DNA from: Nothopassalora personata
Taxonomy: Eukaryota > Ascomycota > Dothideomycetes > Mycosphaerellales > Mycosphaerellaceae
DNA length: 64,000 bases
Direction: 5' to 3'
Assembly: GCA_033816765.1 (NCBI GenBank)
Contig: CM066296.1
Coordinates: forward strand, 1,798,001-1,862,000
Shown: piece after piece, positions 55,900 through 64,000 of the stretch
Position numbering within the stretch: position 1 is the stretch's first letter
How the letters are laid out: each line of letters opens with the position of its first letter
The notes under the pieces: generated by a model
What the model was told of the DNA's origin: nothing
Database searches by the model: none
What the model saw: the letters and a program-made list of their open reading frames with translations, nothing else
Program-made: the position numbers and the translations under genes

Positions 55900-58800
55900 C
55901 CTTATAACGGTTATAGGGACATACGCTAAGAGGCATACTTAAGCGTAGCTCTCTACCTACTACTTCCTCTCTTTTTCTTTAAACACTAACACTATTACTA
56001 GAGCTACTAACACACATTAGACGGTTCTTTAGCCTCTCTCTCTTTACGACCTTAACCTTCTTTAAAGCCCCTACCCCGACACTAAGCTTTTAAAGCTTAC
56101 TAATACTCTAGAGTAGCACTACGAGATAGCTAGCTCTTACGATCTTACTACTAGCGAATCCTAGTTATTATAGCTTTAGCTAGTCTATCGTTACGCCCGG
56201 CTAGCTCGAGTATAGCGCTTACTAGTACTATTACTAGGCTTACCCGCCTACCTTAGACCTTGTTCGAGTCCCTTCGCCTACCGGACAACGTTAAGCATAT
56301 CCTTACTAACACGAATACGCCGAAGTCCGCCGCTAGTGTTATGTTCCGAGAGCTTAGTCCTTAGAAGCGGGTTAAGGTATTAAAGGACTTCTATAAGGGC
56401 TTCGAGAAGGTGTTCGAAGACTACTCCGTCTAGGTTAACCTGTTTTTCGAGGAAGTTAAGAGCGGCATAGGCAAGAGCTACTAGGATAAATTCCTTAGTA
56501 ATAAGAAGCTCGATGTCTTATTTCCTATCGTCGGTAAGATTCGTAAGACCGGTTTAGAGATTCGTAACCGAGAGAAGACTCTTCGAGCTACGCTTACCCG
56601 CTACTAGCTATAGTAGATAGACAACAAGATTCTTAATCGACGCGTTATCTCCGAGCTTTATAGTACTAACAGCGGGCGCCGCTAGTTTACGGCCTTCATT
56701 AATAAGTACCTAGACTATAGTAGGGCTATTAGTAGAATTTAGAGGGCATTAATCTAGCGTATAAGGATCGGCCGTAAGGGCATAGATCGTAAGCGAATTC
56801 TAGAGCCTAGTAATCTTACCCGGTGCGATAGGGAGGCTAAAGCACGTAGTATTAATCCGTAGTCGGCTAAGAGTAGGGAGATTATTAGAAGATACCGCCT
56901 AGCCGTCTATAAGGATAGCCTTCTATACTTTATAGAGGGTACTATTACTAAGAAGTCCGCGTCCCTAGAGGACAGTATAGATTAACCTAGACTATCTAGC
57001 TAGCAATAGCCTTAGCTACGTTAGCTACTACCGGGTAGTAAAGGTAAAGGACGTATAAAGAGTACTACGCTAACTCTACTAGCCTCTACCTAGCCTATAG
57101 TCCTATCGAGAGGCGGTTGCAAGTCGAGTCGACTTAAGTAGCTCCGTATAGGCGAGAGTATAGGTAAGGGCATAACTGCGCCTACTTAATCCTCGCCTAA
57201 CCGAACGCTAGACGGCGTACCTATCGCGAAGGCAGTCCGCTAGGTACACCGGTTAGTACCCTACGATCTACTTCGGCCCTAACTAAGAATAGTAATCCGA
57301 TACTTACTATATTACCTTCGGCTATAATTAGGGATGTATTAGTCTTTAAAGATTAGATCCTATAAGAAGACGAGGGCCTCCGGATTAAGCGCGCTAACTG
57401 CACCTACAATAAGCGGTACTATAGCATTAAGTTTAGAAACTCGATTAATGTAGATAGCATTAACTAGCTACCTAAGTACCGGATAGCGGGCCTTAAGATG
57501 CTCGAATATGCTATCTCGGACGTTCTTAAGAGGGATAGTAAGGTTAGCGCTATAATGTGCGATTAGTATATTCGAGATTTCTACTATAAGGCCCTCCACT
57601 TCGTTACGAATCCCGGTATTACCGCTAATACCCTATGTAAGCGCGCGCTTAAGGTCTAAGACTAGCTCTTTAAAGGTAAGAGTTTTTCAGCTATTAAGGT
57701 AAAGAATAGGTCGTAGTTTCGCCCTAATAAGCGTAGTTAGAAGACTATTAACCCGCTTAGCTACCTCTACGTTCGAGGCAAAGTCGGCACTACGAGTAGC
57801 ATCGTTACGTATGCTAACTATAACTAGATCCTCGATAAATTTAGTATCGATAAAGCTAACTAAGCCGATCTTAATAGTACCGGTACCTACATTAATAGCA
57901 ACATGCTATACTAGTATAATAACGCTAAACTAGCGCCGCGGGTTAAAACAGTTAGAGAGATAATAAGTCGAGAATTCGACTTATACCGATAGCACCTACG
58001 AGAATTGAATAAGGTTAGTAACGGCGGCGTCTACTAGAACAATAGTATTCTCTAAGCTAATAGATTATACGACAAGACCCCGGGCTATAGCTCTTATAAG
58101 TAGCTCTACACCCTTAACACTATACTCGGTTTATCTCCTTCCCTAGGCCTACGATTTTTAGCTTTAATAGGGCTTATTAGGGGGGTAACGCGAACACTAT
58201 AGTGTAGTATGCTAGGGTCGACTTAAACCTCGAAATTGAAAACTACTAGACTAGTAACCGGCTTAATATGCTATACTCTCTTAACTTAGAGGGCACTAGT
58301 AGGCCGGAGTTTTTACACGGTTTTTATAAGTAAGGGAATGCTAGAGAGTTTATCTAGTAGTGCTAGACTAATGACTATATAGAAGACGGCCGATTTAAGC
58401 GTTTCTTCTCGGTTAGGATCTAGAATTACCTAAGTAAGAATAGCATTAGCTGGTTTAGAGAGGACCTAAGCGCTAGGCAAATACGGGTAACTACTATAGG
58501 CGTTCCAATAAGGTAGGCCGCACATAAGAGGACACTACGTTAGATTAACCCTTACTTTATCGAGATCCGCGACGATAACTATCTTAAACTCTGGAGAAGC
58601 TAGAGCATGCACTAGGTAATAGACCTCTATCGTAACTTTAAGACGCTAAGTAAGAGCGCTGTAGGGTTTAAGTATCGACGCCTAGTACCCGGCTATCCTT
58701 TTCCTACGGCCGTACACCTTAGTAGCATTAGCCCTCTATCCGATGCCCTAGCGGGTTTAAAGTCTTAGAACGATAACGAAGTCATCCTTAATGCTAGAAG

Positions 58801-59300
58801 GTAGCTTAATGCTACGGTCCGCCTAGACTCGGAGCTCTTCTATAAGAAGATGCATAATTAGCGCGTCCGAGCTATGAAATTAATAGACAAGTAGCTTAGC
58901 TTAGTTACTACTCTCGAGCAGATGTGCTTTATAAGCGAAGGGCGTAATAAGAGCTTCTTCCGCAACTACTATAGGAACTTTACTAGCTAGCTACTTAGGG
59001 ACGCGTCTAGTAAGACTAGTGTTAGCTACGACAACGAGTAGGTCTAGACAAAGGAGTTTTATAAGAATGACTAGAACTAAGTAGTTTGTACGGGTTTATA
59101 GGCTCCTAGTTTCTAGTTAATTTCCGGCTATAGCTATAGCCTATAGGATTCTAGTTCTAACTCTAGTTCTAATTCTAGTTCTAATTCTAGTTCTAATTCT
59201 AGTTCTAATTCTAGTTCTAATTCTAGTTCTAATTCTAGTTCTAATTCTAGTTCTAATTCTAGTTCTAATTCTAGTTCTAATTCTTCGGGTACAGGTGCTT
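55900..59300 (+). pseudogene. Gypsy-3 third ORF region, unknown
   Basis: From about 56340 a plus frame can be read past RIP stops: LSP.KRVKVLKDFYKGFEK, DKFLSNKKLDVLFPIVGKIR, RKGIDRKRILEPSNLTRCDR, then at 57,330-57,640 VFKD.IL.EDEGLRIKRANC and DFYYKALHFVTNPGITANTL. It ends in a Ser/Asn repeat encoded by the 12-bp tandem array at 59149-59284. No family recognised. It lies where env-like or accessory genes sit in some gypsy elements; nothing in it looks like an envelope protein. Confidence 0.45.
59149..59284. repeat. 12-bp tandem repeat (TTCTAGTTCTAA)n, about 11 units
   Basis: Period-12 array. In the plus frame of the third ORF region it encodes a Ser/Asn repeat. Units are almost identical. Confidence 0.9.
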
Positions 59301-59756
59301 CTAGTCCTTAGATCTTACTTGTTTCTTATAGTTACTTATCTTCCCTTAACTTACTTTCTAGTTACGCGGTGGACTCGTCTTTAGATTTATTAGGTTACTA
59401 GTACTAACGCTCACTTGTCTTATAAATAGCGTTCACGTTATTCGACTATCTAGCCCGCTCGATTAATACTAACATAGCTATCTATTCCCTCGCCAGTTTT
59501 GTAGTATACGTTAGTACAGTACGACGGATGCGAGTCGCGGTTATTAACGTTATTATTACGGTCTCTATTAGAAGGATCCTTTCGATCTTTATAAACTGTC
59601 GCTAGTAGGCCCTAGGATTACCTAATATCTTATATATTAAGCTAAATAGTAGGGTGAGCTACTGCACTACTATAAGACTACCTTAGCTTATAGCGACTAA
59701 CTGCACTACCTGTGTTACCCGAGCTTACTGCTTTAGAACCTAAGGACAGGTTCGTA

Positions 59757-59769
59757 ATGGGGGAGGATA
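59757..59769 (+). promoter_or_regulatory. Gypsy-3 polypurine tract
   Basis: AATGGGGGAGGATA lies directly upstream of the 3' LTR. Confidence 0.75.
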
Positions 59770-60140
59770 TATTAACGACTAATGGGTTATATTAACCTTA
59801 GGTTTAGAGGGGGTCCCTTAGGTCTAACTTGCCCTAATTTCATTTAGGTTTAATTAGACATTTAGGTAAGCTAGTAGGACCTAGTATAGCTGTTAAAGAT
59901 ATATACTGCGTAGCTAAGTATTGTAAGCGTAGCATTAAGGTAACAATTCAATTTATACCTCTCGAGTAGAGGGTATAGGGGTTTAGGTCCGCTAATCTTC
60001 TTGTTTATCTAGCTACTGCGCTACTCGTCACGTGACCTGATTTCCCGGTCCCGGGACCGGCAAATACCCCTACTTACGTAAGTACCGCTCTATACCACTA
60101 CAACTCGGACAGGCCTACATAGGGTGGTTAGTAGACATTA
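59770..60140 (+). repeat. Gypsy-3 3' LTR
   Basis: 371 bp, partner of 48264-48634, with palindromes GTCACGTGAC (60027-60036) and CCGGTCCCGGGACCGG (60045-60060). Confidence 0.85.
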
Positions 60141-60365
60141 CTAGGCTACTACATCCGTAATTACTTTACGATAATACTACTACCCCGACGATAACTTTAC
60201 TAATATATAGCTACGTCCGTAAAGACCTTCGAGAAAATAGTACTACCCCGTCGACGACTTTAACTAATATACTACTACTATATAAGAAGTTTTAATAATA
60301 TAGCTTTACTCCGACACGAGTTACGTAACTACCGTACTTAGTAGGGCTTAGGCCTACACTATATT

Positions 60366-60521
60366 ACATTCCGCACTACTTTCTCGTCTAGTAGGATGTC
60401 TTTTAAGGGTAGCGTAGGTAGGATCTAGTTATAGCCGTCTATTATATTCCGTACGACTTTCTCGTCCGGTAGGATGTCTTTCGAAGGTAGCGTAGGTAGG
60501 ATCTAGTTATAGCCGTCTATA
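60366..60521. repeat. Two tandem units of about 78 bp
   Basis: Each unit contains CTTTCTCGTC then TAGGATGTCTTT and GGTAGCGTAGGTAGGATCTA. They differ mainly by transitions. Confidence 0.8.
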
Positions 60522-60583
60522 ATTGTTAGGGAGCGTCCGAGATATAGTTAATAATAGTTATTAGCGCCTTTAGTAAGGCGATA

Positions 60584-60960
60584 TTGTTAGCTAAACCGTA
60601 CCGGCTAATACTAAAGCGACTATAAGCAAATATAAGCAAGCGACGAGGCTACGCGACAATGAATATTGTACGGGAAAGAGGATATATTGTCGAAGATAGC
60701 GGGCCGAGCGGTATATACTAAGCGATATTATTAGCTAAACTGTATTAAACGGAGCTAAAGTAAATAAGCGAGCATAAGCAAGAGAGGTAGCGTTATAGCG
60801 ATAAGGTTACTCTTAATTTCGTAAGGCTACACGACGATGTAATATCTTATAGGAGAGAGGATGTCGTTATAGATATCGGGCCGAGCGGATTTACCCGAGC
60901 GCTCTTATTAGCTAAACCGTGCTAATCTATATTATAAAGGGTTCTAAACGGTATAAATAG
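60584..60960. repeat. Three degenerate direct repeats with a TTAGCTAAAC core
   Basis: Cores at about 60584, 60727 and 60903 (for example CTTATTAGCTAAACCGTGCTAAT), each followed by related CG-rich DNA containing GGGCCGAGCGG. They match motifs at 47.5 kb and, inverted, 41.3 kb. Confidence 0.65.
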
Positions 60961-62000
60961 GGTACATAAGCTAGCGCTGGATAGACCTAACACGACTATA
61001 GTATATAAAACGTATACGACATTACTATTTATCTTAACTATTAACACTAGATAGGGTATTAGTATACCGGTTACTCCTCCGCGCTCTCTATGATAGTATT
61101 CGCTTCCGACTAGATCTAGACACTACTACCTATAACATCTATATATTATCTAGTTTATCCTCTTTAATAACTACCCCGGTATTTATATTGCGCTCTATAA
61201 GCGGCTTTCGGCGCTTCCCTTTCGTTCGACTTAGTGTTTTCTTCCTAGGTGTACGAGCTATATCGACCTTACGCTTCGGTACACTAGATAACCGCCGACT
61301 TAGTATCGTAATAGCGGTAGTAGCTACGGGCGATAAGTTTAGTATATTAAGTAGCTATATATTATCGATTGCCCCGCCCTATAATTATAATTCTAGTAGT
61401 ATCCTCTATAACTCCGGTACTATAACCTAAGAGTCTAGAGCTGTAACCTAAGAGTATAGTACTAAGACCTATAAATCTAATACTATAATAGTAGGAGATG
61501 TTAATCTATCTACCTCGGGTACTATATTAGTAGGTACTTATAATACCTAGAGCTTAGTCTCGTCTAGTATAAAAGGATTTAGTATACCGCTAGTACTAAA
61601 TATAGTAACCTTCGGCGTAGTAATAGGAGACCTACAATTAGTAAGAAATGCATCCACTTCTCGACTAGTCTTCTTAGCAGAGAGGGTATAGTTAGTTACA
61701 CTTATAAGTAATGTCTATAATACTAGTAGTATCGAAACTTATACCGGCGGTAGTATACTTAACTTAGGCGTAATCGGTAAGTACTACGGATAGGTAGGCA
61801 ATCGATTTGTTAGATACGGTGTCGATATAGCACTAGTTATAATAGTAGAAGGTAACGCTATAGGACTAGTTAACACGAACGGTATATATATACCTCTTAC
61901 AAGACTATAGACCTACCGACTATTACCCCCGACTAGATTGTAGACTTACTAATTATTACCTTCTCGCTCTTACCGTAGCTTTAATATATTACGAGCCGTA
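60961..62000. other. RIPped sequence, no gene recognised
   Basis: An 80-codon plus-strand frame at 61188-61430 is open but shows no domain. By position the stretch would be 3' flanking or C-terminal sequence of the helicase gene read from the right. Confidence 0.3.
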
Positions 62001-64000
62001 ACTAGGATTAGATTATTATCCCTAGCCTCCTCCGTACGCCTTAACGACTAGGTAGCGTCCTTATCGTCCTAGTTTAACTCCTTATTATTAGTAGGTGTAG
62101 CCTTTCTAGCATTACGAATAGCTTTCCGTACCGCTATACGCTCTATAAGTATAGACTAGACGGTAGAGAACTACTACTTAAGTTAGGCTAGTAATGTTAA
62201 TTAATATATACCCTAGTACTTCTACTCAATAATACGAGGTACCTTCTCGTATAACCTATCGATTACTAGATTATCCTAACTACTCGAGGTATTTAGAGAC
62301 TTATATAACTTATCGTTATATAGCGTAACGATATCCTACCGGAGCCTATTAGATATAAATATATTAGGTAGTATAGAGAACATAGTATTAGGATGTAGCT
62401 CGGTAGCGTACCTATTAGCCTATTTATCGAGTACTACTAATACGATAGTAGAACGAGAACCTTTCCGTAGAGGTATAGGAATAACTAGTATAGGTAGTAA
62501 TTAGAATGTCGATAATAGGAATATATCCGGCGTATACGTATTATAGTATAGGCTTAGTAGTAACACGATACGCCTTTCCTCGCCCGGTAGTAGGCGTCCT
62601 TCTCTAAGAAAGTAGGGGAACCTACTACGATAGTAACTACTATTAATAATGTCTTACTAAACTAGAGGTAATAGCCTACGATTATACCTCTTATCTACTA
62701 TCTACTTTAGCTTATTATCCGGATTGAATAGCTCTACTTTAGACTCGGTACTAGCCTCGGAACTAGCCTCGGACCCTTCGCTTAAATTACCCTAGTTCGG
62801 TTAGATTATAGCGGCTATACCTATATAAGCTTTCTTACGATACGAAGGTACTTAATTTTTCTATACAGTCTTACGAGCCTTCTTTTATATAGCTATCTTA
62901 GCCTTAGGGTTATTAGTATCTATTATACCCGCTAGATCGATACTATTATAGTTAAAAGCCTAATACGGTAGATATATTATACTAATACTCGTCCGGCCCT
63001 TACTACAACTACTACGGCCGAGTCTCTACTAAATGTCGCTAACATCTATACTTATAGGGAACTTCTAATATATAACGATCTTAACACCCGGAATGTTAAC
63101 GCCTATACCTAATAAAGTAGTAGTAACGATAACCCTAATCCGAGAGTTCTCCTTTTTAAACTCGTTATATCGGAAGTTCTTATCCTATTCGGTAGTAACT
63201 AACGTAAAGGTTTATACGACATCAGCTATATAGTAACCGACACCTACGCGGTTACGATAATATCGATCTTGCAGTAGCGTATCCGCGGTTAGTTAGATTA
63301 AGGCTTCAGTAATAAAGGTCGTAGTAGTAGCGATAGTACTAATACTATCGATAAAAACGATAGCCTTATAGATTCGATTAGGTGTCGCTTTACCGTCTAT
63401 TATAGTATGCTCTAATAAGAACCTAAGTTAATACTACTAGTTAAGTTTACCCTTTAGAATCTATCGTAAGTAGATAGCTATATCTATACGATTAATAGAC
63501 GTTCGAATTACTTCGGTCTAGAATAGTAATAGACTAAGACACCGAAATCTAGCGTTCTAGAGAATATTCTCTTCCGTAGCCTTATCGAGTATAGTAGAAT
63601 AGGTAAACTAACATACCTCTTACAGTAGCTAGTCTCGTAGCTAGCCTAGTATCGCGAAGGTCGGTCTAAAATCCTTTTACTACCGAATAGTATAGCATTT
63701 ATCGATTACAACGAGTCTAATACGCGAGGTAAATCTCAAGTCCTTTAGTAACTTCCGAAAAGATACGGACGAGGCTTACTTAGGTCTAAGTAGTATATAA
63801 GTATATTAGCTATCGGCTATCTTCTATAATATTATTCGGTCCTCCAACTTAGTACCCTCTACTATTAAAATAGGACGCGTACTACTACTAAGCTAACGAA
63901 TATTACGTAACTACTTATCTCTAAGCTTAACTAACGGCACGATTTAAATAGTAACGCGATCTATAAGAATAATATACGTAGAGAATATTATGCTCTTACT
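62000..64000 (-). pseudogene. RecQ-type DNA helicase remnant, truncated by the window end
   Basis: Read on the minus strand from 64000 downward. RPILIVEGTKLEDRIIL (about 63,870) corresponds to the segment before motif II. LVVIDKCYTI (codons about 63,709-63,680) corresponds to the DE-C-H box (E to K, H to Y). FRPTFAILG.LRD follows. Then RIRVIVTTTLLGIGVNIPGV (about 63,150-63,090) and IS.DVSDI.QRLGR (about 63,055-63,010) match helicase motifs V and VI of RecQ proteins. A basic tail follows near 62,900. TAG/TAA stops occur at RIP positions. RecQ-like helicases are common in fungal subtelomeres and repeats. Confidence 0.65.

Larger units (their letters stand above)
48264..60140 (+). mobile_element. 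Gypsy-3: 11.9-kb Ty3/gypsy retrotransposon with an extra 3' ORF region
   Basis: Two 371-bp LTRs (48264-48634 and 59770-60140), start TATTAACGAC (RIPped TG) and end GACATTA. The target duplication CTAG is at 48260-48263 and 60141-60144. It contains gag (49.0-50.2 kb), protease (51.4-51.65 kb), RT, RNase H and integrase (52.5-55.6 kb), then about 4 kb more before the 3' LTR. It is a different lineage from gypsy-1 and -2: no chromodomain seen and an RT active-site region of the 'PFLD-x-IG-x-KG' type. Confidence 0.85.

Noticed and set aside
55900..59300. Envelope-like gene in gypsy-3
   Set aside because: No signal peptide, membrane anchor or glycoprotein-like Cys pattern can be read in it.

Overview
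The window looks like filamentous ascomycete DNA, most likely a Dothideomycete (inference). It has short GT-AG introns of 44-111 bp, a typical fungal gene set (SmD1, BTB proteins, an OTT_1508-type deaminase, a caleosin, an SMP-domain mini-protein) and a two-speed layout. A gene island of normal composition (about 21,961-41,220) lies between two blocks of transposons wrecked by repeat-induced point mutation (RIP). In those blocks CA and TG have almost all become TA, so every reading frame is full of TAG/TAA while CG survives.

Left block (1-21,960). A RIPped Mutator-like (MULE) transposase comes first, then an old copia-type element broken by two chromodomain Ty3/gypsy elements. Gypsy-1 (3814-12473, + strand) has 382-bp LTRs and TSD TAGAG. 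Gypsy-2 (12988-19992, - strand) has 404-bp LTRs and TSD GTACC. Both carry an antisense Cys-motif/coiled-coil ORF between pol and the 3' LTR, and gypsy-2 also holds a tRNA-like cloverleaf. Gypsy-1 is interrupted by a 762-bp retroposon that shows no RIP.

Gene island. In order: a disordered hypothetical protein (+), an SMP mini-gene (+), then four - strand genes in tandem (two BTB paralogs sharing an intron position and phase, an OTT_1508-like deaminase, an unknown protein), a broken or misread multi-exon gene (+), a caleosin-like gene (+), a conserved Q/S/P-rich fungal protein (-) and the spliceosomal SmD1 gene (-). About 3.9 kb between the last two has no convincing gene.

Right block (41,221-64,000). 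A RIPped DUF6589-type gene is interrupted by a nearly RIP-free solo LTR of the gypsy-2 family (TSD CGTTG) and by the second, identical copy of the 762-bp retroposon. Next come tandem repeats, a (CTA)42 microsatellite, an 11.9-kb gypsy-3 (48264-60140, 371-bp LTRs) with an extra 3' ORF region and recurring palindromes, and a RecQ-type helicase remnant running off the right end.

The most interesting object is the 762-bp retroposon. Its two identical copies have 12-13 bp TSDs and an AATC-repeat 3' tail, as in target-primed retroposition. The first 78 nt of each can be folded by hand into an HDV-like self-cleaving ribozyme whose cleavage site is exactly the element's 5' end.
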